Assembly (NCBI RefSeq): GCF_002067035.1 | Contig: NZ_MVQB01000016.1 | Location: forward strand, 94,751 to 158,750 | Length of the DNA stretch: 64,000 nt | Source: Methanoregula sp. PtaB.Bin085 | GTDB taxonomy: Archaea > Halobacteriota > Methanomicrobia > Methanomicrobiales > Methanospirillaceae | Direction: 5' to 3' | Shown here: piece by piece, positions 1-9,385 of the stretch | How the letters are laid out: the number at the start of each line of letters is the position of its first letter | Position numbering within the stretch: position 1 is the first letter of the stretch | Notes under the pieces: generated by a model | What the model saw: the letters and a program-made list of their open reading frames with translations, nothing else | Told to the model about the DNA's origin: nothing | The model's database searches: none | Made by a program: the position numbers and the translations under genes

Positions 1-1711
1 TCACGATCTCACCGTGCTCCTGCAGGGTCTTCACGACCCGGTACTTGTGCTCGGGAAGGATCCGGGCAAGCACGGTCGCATGTTTCAGGGCAGTTGCGAG
101 CTCGTCATCGTTCATGCCCTCGATCTCCGGGCCGGTCAGGAGCCGGTCGCCGTTGTTCCAGATATTGACGGACCGGGCAACCTCCCGTGCGGTGAGCGGG
201 TGGTCGCCCGTGATCATGATGACCCGGATACCCGCCCGCTGCGCAACCCGTACCGCTTCCGCAGCGCTCTCCTTGGGAGGGTCGATGAATCCCACGATCC
301 CGACAATGGAGAACCGCCACGCGGCCGGGTCCTCCGAGAGCCACTTCCCGGCGCCGAACGCAAGCACCCGGAGCCCCCGGCCGGCCATGGCCTCGATCTG
401 CAGCTCGACCTCCCCGAGCGCAGAGGCATTGTCCGCATGCTTCTTCAGCTCCTCGTACGCACCCTTGACAGAGAAGCGCTCTTCCCCGTTCACCACGTTC
501 GCCGTTGCCATGAGCCGGCGTTTCGTATCGAAGGGGTACACCCATCGGCGGGGATTGTGTGCCCGGATCTGCTCATATCCGTCGACCCATGCCGCCAGGG
601 CAGCATCGACAGGGTCCCCGCCGCCGTCCCGGGAATCGTTGCAGAGGGCTGCGGCAGTCATGAGCGCCTCGCGATCCAGGGCGTAATAATCGTGGACCGC
701 AAGCTTCCCTTCCGTGATCGTTCCCGTCTTGTCGGACGCGATCACCGTTGCGCTCCCCAGGGTTTCCACGGCCGGCAGGTACCGCACAAGGGTTTTCCTC
801 TTCGAGAGCGCCAGAGCGCCGACCACCATGATGATGGTGACGACAATGGGCAGGCCTTCCGGCACCGCGGAGACCATCTGGGCAACGAGAAGGTACGCGA
901 TCTCCGGAAGCGGCCGGCCCTGCAGGAAGGCGATGGCCCCGACAACCGTGAAGATCCCGAGAAGGAGGAGGATATACCGGCGCGAGAAATGGGCGATCGC
1001 TTTCGTGAACGGGCTGTCAGGCGATCGTTCCTGCGCACGTGCGGCAATTCCCGCAAAATAGGTCTTTTTTCCGGTTGCCACCACGTATCCCTTTCCGGAA
1101 CCCCGGACAATGGCAGTTCCCGAGAGGAGGGTGTTTTTCAGGTCATAGGGTGGTGCATCCTTTGGCACCTGTGCTGCATGATCTTTGAGCACCGGCAGCG
1201 ATTCCCCGGTCAGTGATGATTCATCGACCGTGAGCGCAGCGCTGTCAGCGAGCCGGATATCTGCGGTGACAAGGTCGCCTTCCGACAGCGTCACATGGTC
1301 CCCGGGCACCAGGTCCTCGGACGGGATGATGCATTCTGCACCGGACCGGATAACGCAGACTCTGCTCTCGGTCAGTTTTTTCAGGGCCTCCAGCGACGCT
1401 TCTGCCTTCACCTCCTGCCAGAACCCGATGATGCTGTTGACCGCAATGATGAAGATGATGATGAAAAAGTCCTTGATATCGGACACGAAAAGCGAGATGA
1501 CTGCGGCAATGATCAGAATATAGACAAGGATACTGTTGAACTGGCGCAGGAAGATGACGAGCCGGCCCGTTTTCTCCTCCTTCAGGGTGTTTTTCCCGAA
1601 TTTTTCAAGACGGGCCTTTGCTTCTGCGTCTGTCAGCCCTTCAGGACCGGTTACGAGAATGCGGGAGACGTCCTTCGCAGAATGTGCGTGGGGGGCGTTT
1701 GGCAGATCCAT
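1..1711 (-). CDS. Cation-transporting P-type ATPase, 3' end cut by window
   Basis: Integral membrane ion pump that uses a phospho-aspartate intermediate. About 570 residues are visible. An N-terminal cation-ATPase domain is followed by the first membrane pair, the actuator domain with SLTGES near residue 160, the M4 region with PEGLP, the phosphorylation motif SDKTGT with its Asp at about residue 327, and the ITGDHPLTA hinge motif of the P domain. The M5-M10 half lies beyond base 1. The PEGLP motif and overall order fit the P2 (Ca2+ or Na+/K+) or P3 (H+) type rather than the heavy-metal P1B type, because no CPC motif is seen. The transported ion cannot be assigned. The start is the ATG at 1711; the ATG ten bases upstream is out of frame. 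Confidence 0.93.
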   Translation of the reverse strand, partial: MDLPNAPHAHSAKDVSRILVTGPEGLTDAEAKARLEKFGKNTLKEEKTGRLVIFLRQFNSILVYILIIAAVISLFVSDIKDFFIIIFIIAVNSIIGFWQEVKAEASLEALKKLTESRVCVIRSGAECIIPSEDLVPGDHVTLSEGDLVTADIRLADSAALTVDESSLTGESLPVLKDHAAQVPKDAPPYDLKNTLLSGTAIVRGSGKGYVVATGKKTYFAGIAARAQERSPDSPFTKAIAHFSRRYILLLLGIFTVVGAIAFLQGRPLPEIAYLLVAQMVSAVPEGLPIVVTIIMVVGALALSKRKTLVRYLPAVETLGSATVIASDKTGTITEGKLAVHDYYALDREALMTAAALCNDSRDGGGDPVDAALAAWVDGYEQIRAHNPRRWVYPFDTKRRLMATANVVNGEERFSVKGAYEELKKHADNASALGEVELQIEAMAGRGLRVLAFGAGKWLSEDPAAWRFSIVGIVGFIDPPKESAAEAVRVAQRAGIRVIMITGDHPLTAREVARSVNIWNNGDRLLTGPEIEGMNDDELATALKHATVLARILPEHKYRVVKTLQEHGEIV

Positions 1712-1822
1712 ACGTAAGCATGATACCGTCACCTGCAGGGTATAAAGTATTGCCGGTGGTTACAAGTCATTGCGAAGATCCCGTATCGGCAGGGTCTTCC
1801 GTGCCCCGCCCCCCAATGGGTT

Positions 1823-3418
1823 TCAGCTGCGATCCAGCAGCCGCGTGGATTTCCGGATCTCCCGTATGGTTCCTGCCATTCCCTCAATCTGGAAGAGGAT
1901 GCGGGAGAACTCGCTTCCCGACGGCGTCCTGCCCGCAGCAAACCGCCGGAGATACTCGCGGTACTGGCTCGTGATGGTCCTCCGCAGCCGGTCGTCCTGT
2001 TTTCTCATCGATTCGTTGATGTCATCGCTGATAAGCGGGAATGCACCCTCAAGGGTTTTTAAGTTCATGCTGCAGGGAATGAGCGTGTCCTCGAGTGCGG
2101 CCCGTGACGCCGCTGAAAGGGCGATGCCTTTCTCCTGGACCGCGTGGAGGATCTCGACAAGTTCGCCGGTCTGGTCGGCGAGCACCTGCCCGAGTTTGGA
2201 GATGCGGACCAGTCCTGCAATCCGTTCCGTTTCCGCCGGGGAGAGGTCACGGCCTGACAGCCCGAGAGCAGCCTCGCTGATCTGGCCGTCGAGATAGGTC
2301 GCATAATCCCGGAGCTGGCGTACCTGCGGGGAATACTTCTTCGGGTCTGCAACCATGCCCTCCATCTCGGCAAGCAGCCTGCCCGGGATCGTCAGCATGT
2401 TCCAGATCTCCCGTTCCAGCATCGCGATCGCTTCCGGTGTTGCTGCGGGAAGGGGATGCCTGATGTGGGCCGGCATGAACACGACATCGTCCTCCCGGCC
2501 CGGGACCACCCGCATCACAAGACGGGTGAACGGCCCGAGCAGGACGAGGAAGATGATACAGCACACGAGGTTGAAGAGGAGGTGGGCGTTTGCAACCTGC
2601 CTTCCGGCATCGCCGCCAAGGCCAAGGATCAGCGCGGTGAAGGGTGCAAGGAACGGCAGGAAGATCAGGACGCCAAGGAAGTTGAAGAGGAAATGGGCTA
2701 CGGCAGCACGTTTCGCCGAGGTGTTCATCCGGGTGGCAACCAGGAGCGAGGTGGTTGGTGTGCCAAGGTTTGCGCCCAGCAGAACAGGGATGGCAGCCCC
2801 GGGAGTGATGAGCCCGTTCTGGGACATGACAACGACAAGGCCGGTCGTGACCGAACTCGACTGGAAGATGTTGGTGATGAGGAACCCGAATGCGATCTGC
2901 AGGAAGACGGTGTCCATCATGCCCATCAGTTCCAGCAGCTGCGGGTCCGTGCGGTAGGGAGCCATCACACCGGAGATCAGCGAGAGCGAGAAGAAGACAA
3001 GGCCGAAATAGAAGACCGGCCTGCCGAAGATGCGGTACTTCCCGGGGATGATGCCGATCAGGAAGCCGGCAAGGATGAAGAGCGGCGCAAAGGCGGTCAG
3101 GTTGAAGGCCACGAGCTGCGAGGTCATCGTGGTGCCAAGGTTCGCGCCGAAGATGATGCCGAGCGATGCCGTGAAGGAGATGATGCCGGCATTCACGAGC
3201 CCGACCGTGATGACGGTTGTCGCAGTGCTGGACTGGACAATGGCGGTGACAACCGCACCGGCAGCGGTTCCCCGGACGGGCGTTTTTGTCAGGCGCTGTA
3301 TGATGCCGCGCAGGTATTCCCCCGCTGCAACCTGCACCTCGCGGGAGAACTGCTCGATACCGTACAGGAAGAGGATGATGCCGGGGATGATGGCAAAGAA
3401 CAGGGCCCACGAGTCCAT
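1823..3418 (-). CDS. Na+/phosphate cotransporter family protein with PhoU-like C-terminus
   Basis: 531-residue member of the Na/Pi cotransporter (NptA/YjbB, PF02690) family, expected to couple Na+ to phosphate movement at the membrane. Two inverted-repeat halves are visible, with QSSTATT at residue 62, QSSSVTT at residue 186, and GANLGT following each. These are the family signature motifs. After about eight membrane segments (to about residue 320), a soluble helical part resembles PhoU and probably acts as the regulatory domain. It is on the same strand as the stress protein and dicarboxylate carrier upstream, with short spacers, so a loose transport cluster is likely. Direction of transport (import or export) cannot be read from the sequence. 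Confidence 0.92.
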   Translation of the reverse strand: MDSWALFFAIIPGIILFLYGIEQFSREVQVAAGEYLRGIIQRLTKTPVRGTAAGAVVTAIVQSSTATTVITVGLVNAGIISFTASLGIIFGANLGTTMTSQLVAFNLTAFAPLFILAGFLIGIIPGKYRIFGRPVFYFGLVFFSLSLISGVMAPYRTDPQLLELMGMMDTVFLQIAFGFLITNIFQSSSVTTGLVVVMSQNGLITPGAAIPVLLGANLGTPTTSLLVATRMNTSAKRAAVAHFLFNFLGVLIFLPFLAPFTALILGLGGDAGRQVANAHLLFNLVCCIIFLVLLGPFTRLVMRVVPGREDDVVFMPAHIRHPLPAATPEAIAMLEREIWNMLTIPGRLLAEMEGMVADPKKYSPQVRQLRDYATYLDGQISEAALGLSGRDLSPAETERIAGLVRISKLGQVLADQTGELVEILHAVQEKGIALSAASRAALEDTLIPCSMNLKTLEGAFPLISDDINESMRKQDDRLRRTITSQYREYLRRFAAGRTPSGSEFSRILFQIEGMAGTIREIRKSTRLLDRS

Positions 3419-3468
3419 GGTTTCACCAGACGTTCAGGGAATTTTTCACGGTATCTGGCAATCCCGGG

Positions 3469-4344
3469 CTATCCGGCCCTGTCGCCGGCGGTGATCAGGA
3501 CCGGCCGGGAGGCACGCCGGACAACTGCATTCGTGGTGCTGCCCAGAAAGAGCGTCCGGAGTTCCCGGGCCCAGCCCTCGCCCTGCGGGCTCATCAGGAT
3601 CATGGTGACATCTTCCCGATCGGCCGTTGCCACGATATCATCGGGAGGATACCCGACATGGACCAGGGACGTAACGGAAAGCCCGGCAAGCGCGGGATCC
3701 TTTTCCATGGCCGCAAGTTTTTCCCGGGCATCGCCAACCGCAGCCTGGATCTCGTCTTCGGACTCCCCCTTATCCACCACGTGGAGAAGTATGACCTTTT
3801 CAGGAACCGGATTTTTCGGAATATGGGAGAATGCATTGCGTGAAAGGTCCGAGAAGTCAACCGGAACAAGGATGCGGGAGAAGAGGCCCAAACGCGTTCC
3901 GGTGGCGGCAGTGCCCGGAGGAAACCGCATGAGCAGGACCGGTATCCGTGCACTGCGGACAACACCGGCTGATACGCTGCCGAGGAGGATCTCCCGGATT
4001 GTGTTCCTCCCCCGTGCCCCCATCATGATGAGCGAGACATGACAGGCTTCGGCCTTGTTCAGGATCGCCAGCGGGACCGTGCCCTGCGTGACGGGATCCA
4101 CGATCACCTCGACAACGACATGTGCCTCTCTCCCGTCCCGTTCAAGGACCTGCCGGTTCTCGTCCAGGAGTATCTTCGCGTTCTCGATCTTCGGTCCGTG
4201 CTCCCATCCCCTCAGGGAAGGGCGGGTGGCATCGACCACGTGATACAGGACGACCTTTTTTGTGCCGGGAATATCTTTCACGTACGCGAGGACTTTCTGC
4301 GAATCCGGGGAAAAATCCGTTGGAAGCAATACGGTCTCAAACAT
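3469..4344 (-). CDS. Tandem universal stress protein (two UspA domains)
   Basis: 291 residues with two consecutive UspA domains. The first starts MFETVLLPTDFS and carries the ATP-binding pattern G-2x-G-9x-GS (GARGRNT...LLGSVS). The second starts RILVPVDFS and has a looser version of the glycine loop. Such proteins are cytosolic, bind nucleotides and are induced in stress, but the exact role is not known. The open frame extends 36 codons upstream. I chose the ATG at 4344 because it matches the family N-terminus and has an AGGAG ribosome binding site 8 bases before it. It lies between the Na/Pi cotransporter and the DASS carrier, and may modulate one of them. Confidence 0.92.
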   Translation of the reverse strand: MFETVLLPTDFSPDSQKVLAYVKDIPGTKKVVLYHVVDATRPSLRGWEHGPKIENAKILLDENRQVLERDGREAHVVVEVIVDPVTQGTVPLAILNKAEACHVSLIMMGARGRNTIREILLGSVSAGVVRSARIPVLLMRFPPGTAATGTRLGLFSRILVPVDFSDLSRNAFSHIPKNPVPEKVILLHVVDKGESEDEIQAAVGDAREKLAAMEKDPALAGLSVTSLVHVGYPPDDIVATADREDVTMILMSPQGEGWARELRTLFLGSTTNAVVRRASRPVLITAGDRAG

Positions 4345-4468
4345 ACTCCATGCTCCTGAAAGATAGATGGAAGTCCGGTTATTTAAGGCAATGTTCACGG
4401 GCAGGAGGATGCCCTGCCATACCCTTCGCATACCGCCGCAGGATCCCTCCAATCGCGGGCCGGGATCT

Positions 4469-5887
4469 TCAGGATCGGCCGATGAACAGCGGGATGCAGA
4501 TCATGAGGACCACGATACTTATCAGGTTCATCCAGAAGCCTGCCCGGACCATATGCGGCATGGTCACGTATCCCGATCCGTACACGATCGCGTTGGGCGG
4601 TGTCCCGACGGGCAGCATGAAGGCGAGCGAGGACGCGAGAGCTGCCGCCGCCATCAGGGAAAGAGGGTTGGATCCTGTGGCTGTGGCAAGGACTGCGGCA
4701 ACCGGCATGAAGATCGTGGCAGTGGCTGTATTGGAGGTGACCTCGGTCAGGAACAGGATCATGACGATGACAAAGAACAGCAGGACCAGCGGGTCGACAC
4801 CAACAAGCAGGTTCAGCCGGCCGGCCATCCACGATTCAAGGCCGGAGTCCACGAACCCCTTTGCAAGGGCAAACCCGCAGCCGAAGAGGAGGACGATGCT
4901 CCACGGGAGGCGGACAGCATCTTCCCAGACAAGGATCCGCCCGCCGCTGCCGGACGGCAGGAGAAACAGCAGGACGGCACCGAGCACGGCGATGCCGGCG
5001 TCCGTCACCATCGGGAAGTACGATCCCCAGAATGCCCGGGTTATCCAGAGCGCAACGGTCAGGAAAAAAACGCCCAGCACCCGGCGTTCTTCCGTGGAGA
5101 CCGGCCCGATCTCCCGGATCTGGTTGTTGATACCGGTCGTTTCACCGCCCCTGATTTGGGGAAAGGCGGCAAACACGAGATAGATCCAGGTAAGGAGAAG
5201 CAGGATCCCGGCGATCGGCGTGGCAAAGGCTGACCATTCAAGGAACGAGATCCCGGAACCCGTGAGCGTGCTGTACATCCCGGCCATGATCATGTTCGGC
5301 GGGGACCCGACAAGGGTTGCAATCCCCCCGATGGAGGCCCCGTAGGCAACCGCGAGCATCAGTGCGGTCCGGAACTCCCCGTCACCTTCACCGGGGGAAA
5401 ACCGTGTCGTAACGGCAGCAGCCACGGGCAGCATCATGAGAGCAGTCGCCGAGTTGCTGATCCACGCGGACATGAACGCGGTGGCTGCGAGGAACCCCCC
5501 GATAATTTGGCGCGGGCTGGTGCCGATCAGGCTGATGATTTGCAGGGCGATCCGGGTGTGGACCTTCCACTTCTCCAACGCTATCGCAATCAGGAACCCG
5601 CCGATGAACAGAAAGACGATTGGATTCCCGTATTCTGCGGTGACCGTGCCGGTTTCCATGACTCCGGAGAGCGGGAAGATGACGATCGGGAGGAGGGACG
5701 CTGCAGCGATCGGCACTGCTTCGGTGACCCACCAGACAATGATCCAGAGCGTGCCACCTGCAACGATCCGTGCCTCCCACGAAAGGATGCCGGATCCGGA
5801 GAACAGGATGAGGAGGAAGATGAGCGGCCCGCATATAAGGCCGGCAACCCGCCGGGACCGTTCTGACAGCAGCGGGGATTCCGTCAC
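4469..5887 (-). CDS. DASS/SLC13-type anion (dicarboxylate or sulfate) symporter
   Basis: 472-residue hydrophobic protein with about 11 membrane segments. It carries the two Ser-Asn-Thr signature sites of the divalent anion:Na+ symporter family: SNSATALMMLP in the first half and SNTATATIFMP in the second. These sites form the Na+ and carboxylate binding pockets in VcINDY-type carriers. The C-terminal LPVGTPPNAIVYG motif is also typical. The likely substrate is succinate, malate or another C4 anion; sulfate is possible. Translation probably starts at the GTG at 5887, with a TATA-like element on the same strand about 50 bases upstream. Confidence 0.9.
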   Translation of the reverse strand: MTESPLLSERSRRVAGLICGPLIFLLILFSGSGILSWEARIVAGGTLWIIVWWVTEAVPIAAASLLPIVIFPLSGVMETGTVTAEYGNPIVFLFIGGFLIAIALEKWKVHTRIALQIISLIGTSPRQIIGGFLAATAFMSAWISNSATALMMLPVAAAVTTRFSPGEGDGEFRTALMLAVAYGASIGGIATLVGSPPNMIMAGMYSTLTGSGISFLEWSAFATPIAGILLLLTWIYLVFAAFPQIRGGETTGINNQIREIGPVSTEERRVLGVFFLTVALWITRAFWGSYFPMVTDAGIAVLGAVLLFLLPSGSGGRILVWEDAVRLPWSIVLLFGCGFALAKGFVDSGLESWMAGRLNLLVGVDPLVLLFFVIVMILFLTEVTSNTATATIFMPVAAVLATATGSNPLSLMAAAALASSLAFMLPVGTPPNAIVYGSGYVTMPHMVRAGFWMNLISIVVLMICIPLFIGRS

Positions 5888-5934
5888 GATATCAGATCCG
5901 GAATGCGGGTACGGTCATTCTTCAATCCGTTTTT

Positions 5935-5946
5935 CAATATAATACC
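5935..5946 (-). promoter_or_regulatory. TATA-like element for the DASS carrier
   Basis: On the minus strand this reads GTATTATATTG-like sequence. It lies about 50 bases before the GTG at 5887, which allows a short leader. The rest of the 5888-6171 spacer holds no gene that I can support. Confidence 0.4.
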
Positions 5947-6171
5947 CTGCACAAGGATCAGACCTCCCCTTTATCCAGAGTACGGTGCGGTTCTGTGCAG
6001 GCCATGGGACATGGCTCTTTTCCTTCATCACTGTCGGGTCTCACTCAGGTATCTGTCGTGCATCTCCTGCCAATAAAACCATTGATCCGGATAGGTCAAT
6101 CCGGGGATTTTCGGTGCAGGCGTTCCCGGCATCCGGCAGGTGAAACTGAAAGGAGCAAAAAAGGAACGGGA

Positions 6172-7386
6172 TTATTTCCCCCCGTCGACACATTTCCCGC
6201 TGGCATCGTATGTGCAGTACTCGCCCCGGAAAAACCAGTTCCGGTACACGATCGGGGTGATGATGGTTGTGAGCAGGCTCATGAGCACGAGCACAACATA
6301 GACGCTCTGGTCAATCACCTTTGCTTCAAGCCCGATGAGGGCAACGATCATCGCAACTTCGCCGCGGGGCGCCATGCCGAAACCGACGATAAGCCCGTCC
6401 TTCCGGCACAGCCCCATCAGGGTGGCCGGCAGGCCGCAGCCGATGACCTTGGTGAGGATTGCAACAATGGTCAGGACCACGAGGAACAGGGCAATCTCCG
6501 GTGTGACGGTATGGATATCGGCGAGGATGCCAAGCGATACGAAGAAGATCGAGGCAAAGATGATCTGGAGGTACTCCGCCCCCTCCCTGAAGCTCCGGCT
6601 GTGGGACACTTCAACCCGCTCGAACGAGACGCCGGCAATGAACGCCCCGACAATCGCGGACAGCCCGACAGCTTCTGCGCACATCGCGTAGAGGAACGCC
6701 ACCATCATCGCGAAGATGAAGATGAACTCCGGGAACTTTTTGCAGAACCCGGTCTCATCCAGCCTCCCGATGTATTTACTGACAACAAAGATGCCGAATG
6801 CCCCTCCGATGACAATAAACGCTACGGCTTTCGCAGCCACAAATGCAATCCCCGCAGCGGAGAGGGTGCCGCTCACCACATCGGTGCTGATCGCAAGAGC
6901 GAGCAGGCTGAGAACATCGTCGATGACTGCCGCGCCGATGATTGCCTTTGCCGCCCCGGTCTGGAGTTTTCCCATCTCCTTCAGCACGTTCGCCGTAATT
7001 GCGATGCTGGTTGCCGTAAGGGCAGTACCGATGAAGATTGCGCTTGCGGTACTGAACCCGAAGACCAGCGAGATCCAGTACCCCCCAATCCACGGTATAA
7101 TAACGCCGACACCGGCAATCACGCCGTTCCGGAGCGAGAGGATCTCTTTGACATTGAACTCGAGGCCGATGACAAAGAGGAGGATGACTGCCCCGAGGTG
7201 GGCGAGGCCCCGGACGAAATCGGTATACGTGATCCAGCCCAGTGCGCTCGGGCCGACAATGAGGCCGACAAGGATCAGGCCGATGACAGCGGACTGGTTG
7301 ATGCGCGATGCGATCAGGTATCCTCCGAGCGCCACGAAAAGGAGCAGGCTCATCTGGAACTCGGGAAGGGCGAAAATGCTTTCCAT
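6172..7386 (-). CDS. CPA2-family cation:proton antiporter
   Basis: 404-residue membrane protein of the monovalent cation:proton antiporter-2 family (KefB/NapA-like, PF00999), with about 12 membrane segments. The IDDVLSLLALA segment carries the paired aspartates of the ion-binding site, and MAPRGEVAMIVA is the conserved RGE-type motif of a late helix. It would exchange Na+ or K+ for H+ at the cytoplasmic membrane. No TrkA-N/RCK domain is attached. The reading frame is open to 7485, but MESIFALPEF at 7386 is the better start, since it gives a normal N-terminus and has AAGGT a few bases upstream. Confidence 0.9.
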   Translation of the reverse strand: MESIFALPEFQMSLLLFVALGGYLIASRINQSAVIGLILVGLIVGPSALGWITYTDFVRGLAHLGAVILLFVIGLEFNVKEILSLRNGVIAGVGVIIPWIGGYWISLVFGFSTASAIFIGTALTATSIAITANVLKEMGKLQTGAAKAIIGAAVIDDVLSLLALAISTDVVSGTLSAAGIAFVAAKAVAFIVIGGAFGIFVVSKYIGRLDETGFCKKFPEFIFIFAMMVAFLYAMCAEAVGLSAIVGAFIAGVSFERVEVSHSRSFREGAEYLQIIFASIFFVSLGILADIHTVTPEIALFLVVLTIVAILTKVIGCGLPATLMGLCRKDGLIVGFGMAPRGEVAMIVALIGLEAKVIDQSVYVVLVLMSLLTTIITPIVYRNWFFRGEYCTYDASGKCVDGGK

Positions 7387-7542
7387 CGGCAATACCTTGG
7401 AAGGAAGAGTAAAAACCTTTTCCGGTTTTCCCAGAAAATTCTGAACCCTGATCATGAAACGGATAGTGACAGCGATACCTGGCAATGTAAGGGGGAAGGT
7501 AACTCACTCCCCATGTATTGGCTTGAGATAAACAGGGATAGA

Positions 7543-8082
7543 TCAACTCTTCTTCGGAGTCAGACACCTGTTTAACAAATCATTCGTAAGAAGAATATGC
7601 CGGTCACTGCAGGCAAGCAGGTGCTTTGACTGACCGGAGGAAAAATGAGCGTACTCAACATGTTTCCCAAGATCCTTCACGGCATTAACCGCCTCGGAAA
7701 AATCACCGTCGCTGCTAATCAGGATTGCTACATCGTATGAATTGTTATAGGCATATTTCAGCATGTCAACAGCGAGGAAAATGTCAACACCCTTCTCAAC
7801 AACCGAACCATCCCGGTGTTCCAGGCGTCCCAGTTTTTTTGTGAGGTATGGTGTTGCATCAAGACTGGCGAAGAACCGTTGCTGGTGTTTGTACATCTCC
7901 TCATCGTCTTCCTTGTTAACGGGTGCATTATAGTAGTATGTCCTGACCAGCATCCTGTCCGGACCGCAGAGTGACGTGCTCAGTTTGTAAAAATCGATAT
8001 GGGTGTTACCAAAATTTTCTTTCAGACCATGGTAAAAATTACTCCCGTCAATGAAAACGCACACTTTCTGTGACAAGTTCAA
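7543..8082 (-). CDS. NYN-domain (LabA/DUF88-like) protein, putative RNase
   Basis: 179 residues, a single NYN (PIN-like) domain. The acidic metal-binding positions are visible in CVFIDGSNFYHGL near the N-terminus, in GVDIFLAVDML, and in ISSDGDFSEAV. This arrangement matches LabA/YacP-type nucleases, which usually act on RNA. No operator or antitoxin partner is evident. The start is probably the TTG at 8082, preceded by AGGAAG. Base composition appears lower in GC than in flanking genes, and the gene is followed upstream by an AT-rich spacer, so recent acquisition is possible. Confidence 0.85.
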   Translation of the reverse strand: MNLSQKVCVFIDGSNFYHGLKENFGNTHIDFYKLSTSLCGPDRMLVRTYYYNAPVNKEDDEEMYKHQQRFFASLDATPYLTKKLGRLEHRDGSVVEKGVDIFLAVDMLKYAYNNSYDVAILISSDGDFSEAVNAVKDLGKHVEYAHFSSGQSKHLLACSDRHILLTNDLLNRCLTPKKS

Positions 8083-8134
8083 TACTTCCTGGTATTTACT
8101 CTATGGATGAATTATATGAGAATAGTAAAGTTCA

Positions 8135-8155
8135 GGGGGTTATAAAATAACCCCC
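8135..8155. other. Perfect hairpin in AT-rich spacer
   Basis: A 9-base stem (GGGGGTTAT pairing with ATAACCCCC) with an AAA loop, in the spacer between the NYN gene and the GTPase gene, both on the minus strand. It could end transcription of the GTPase gene or act as an operator for the NYN gene, whose TATA-like CATATAATT lies near 8112-8120. A separate palindrome TTGTATACAA sits at 8211-8220. Confidence 0.5.
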
Positions 8156-8274
8156 CGGGGTTAATAGACCCACATTGCAGGGCAAGGTGGGGAAATAATA
8201 CAATAACTAATTGTATACAACAGTATATAAGTTTTTTACTTGGGATAAAACGGATGCCGGTTGTGTTTTTTAAC

Positions 8275-9339
8275 CTATTCCGTCTTCGTCCTCGGCTTCC
8301 TCGGCCTCCGGATCCTCTTCCGCTTAACCCTTCCCGTCACCGGATCGATCTCCGGCGCATCCTCCGCGTGAACGATGGGCGCCCGGATTTCCTTCAGCCG
8401 GTCCTCCTCGGTTCGTTTCGGCTGCTGGCTGAGAATGGATTCAAGCACCACATCGATCCCATCGCCCGACTGCGTGGACATGGCCGTGTACCCGTCCGCG
8501 GTTGTAAGGTCGGACTTGTTCGCGACAACGATGACGGGAGATCTCACCATGCCTTTCACGTCCTCGAGAAGCCGAAGCTGCATCTCCATCGGGTACCCGC
8601 AGTGTTCAGAAGGATCGAGGATGAAGAGCACGACGCTCGCGATGTTCATCATGGCCGACAGCGCCTGCTTCTCGATGGCGTTCCGCTCCTCCGCGGGCCG
8701 GTCGAGAATCCCGGGCGTGTCCACGAACTGGATCGTTCCCCGTCCGATATTCCGGTGCCCCACGATGATGCCCTTGGTTGTGAATGGGTAGGAAGCCACC
8801 TCCGGTTCCGCGGATGAGACACGGCGGATGAACGAGGATTTCCCGACATTGGGATACCCGGCGATGACGACCGTGAAGGCGTCCTCCACGTGCGGAAGCT
8901 GGCGCAGGGTGTTCCGGACCTCGTTGAGGAAATGCAGGTCCTTGTCGATCTGGTGGACCATCGAGGCGAGGCGGGCTACTGCACGCTTGCGGATGACCTG
9001 CGTATCCTCGGCCCTCCGCGACTGGAGCACGAGCTGGTTCCCCACCATCTTGGTGTGCTTCGCCGCCCAGCCGACGGCACCGAGCGACTGTTTTATCCGG
9101 TCGATCCCGAAGAGGATGTCGGCCATCTCCCGGTAGAACGGAGGAAGTTTCTCGAACTCGGGAAATCCCCGGATGATGTACACCATGCGGTCGTGGATCG
9201 CGGCACCCACGGCGCGGACGAATTCGGTGTTGGCCCGCTCCTTATTCTCCTTCTCCTGCATCTTCTTTGCCGCACGGCGGAAGCTCCGGTCAAGGATCTC
9301 GTCGGCTGTCGGCACCGTCGGCATTGTTTCGAATTCCAC
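8275..9339 (-). CDS. NOG1-like GTP-binding protein
   Basis: About 354 residues, archaeal NOG1/OBG-HflX superfamily GTPase expected to act in large ribosomal subunit assembly. An N-terminal helical region (PTVPTADEILD...FRRA) is followed by the GTPase fold with G1 AGYPNVGKSS, G3 DTPG and G4 NKSD. The C-terminus is a basic Arg/Lys-rich tail (RKRIRRPRKPR), consistent with rRNA binding. The open frame reaches 9432. I chose the GTG at 9339 because family members begin just before FExxPTVPTADE. The ATG at 9372 and the internal ATG at 9324 remain possible. It is divergent from the HTH-CBS gene, sharing a symmetric TATA region. Confidence 0.88.
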   Translation of the reverse strand: MEFETMPTVPTADEILDRSFRRAAKKMQEKENKERANTEFVRAVGAAIHDRMVYIIRGFPEFEKLPPFYREMADILFGIDRIKQSLGAVGWAAKHTKMVGNQLVLQSRRAEDTQVIRKRAVARLASMVHQIDKDLHFLNEVRNTLRQLPHVEDAFTVVIAGYPNVGKSSFIRRVSSAEPEVASYPFTTKGIIVGHRNIGRGTIQFVDTPGILDRPAEERNAIEKQALSAMMNIASVVLFILDPSEHCGYPMEMQLRLLEDVKGMVRSPVIVVANKSDLTTADGYTAMSTQSGDGIDVVLESILSQQPKRTEEDRLKEIRAPIVHAEDAPEIDPVTGRVKRKRIRRPRKPRTKTE

Positions 9340-9350
9340 AAATCGCCTAC

Positions 9351-9360
9351 CTATATATTG
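9351..9360 (+). promoter_or_regulatory. TATA box for the HTH-CBS gene
   Basis: CTATATATTG lies 26-35 bases before the ATG at 9386, so the transcript would be nearly leaderless. The element is close to symmetric and could also be read toward the GTPase gene on the other strand. Confidence 0.55.
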
Positions 9361-9385
9361 ATGGACTGTCATACGGATTATCGTT

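Noticed and set aside
2456..4042. Long plus-strand open frame (528 codons) across the Na/Pi cotransporter and stress protein genes
   Set aside because: It is antisense to two well-supported genes, is rich in Arg/Asp/Glu without any domain, and arises from GC-biased codons.
5995..7575. Long plus-strand open frame (526 codons) opposite the antiporter gene
   Set aside because: The translation is low-complexity and charged, with no motif, while the minus strand encodes a clear membrane antiporter.
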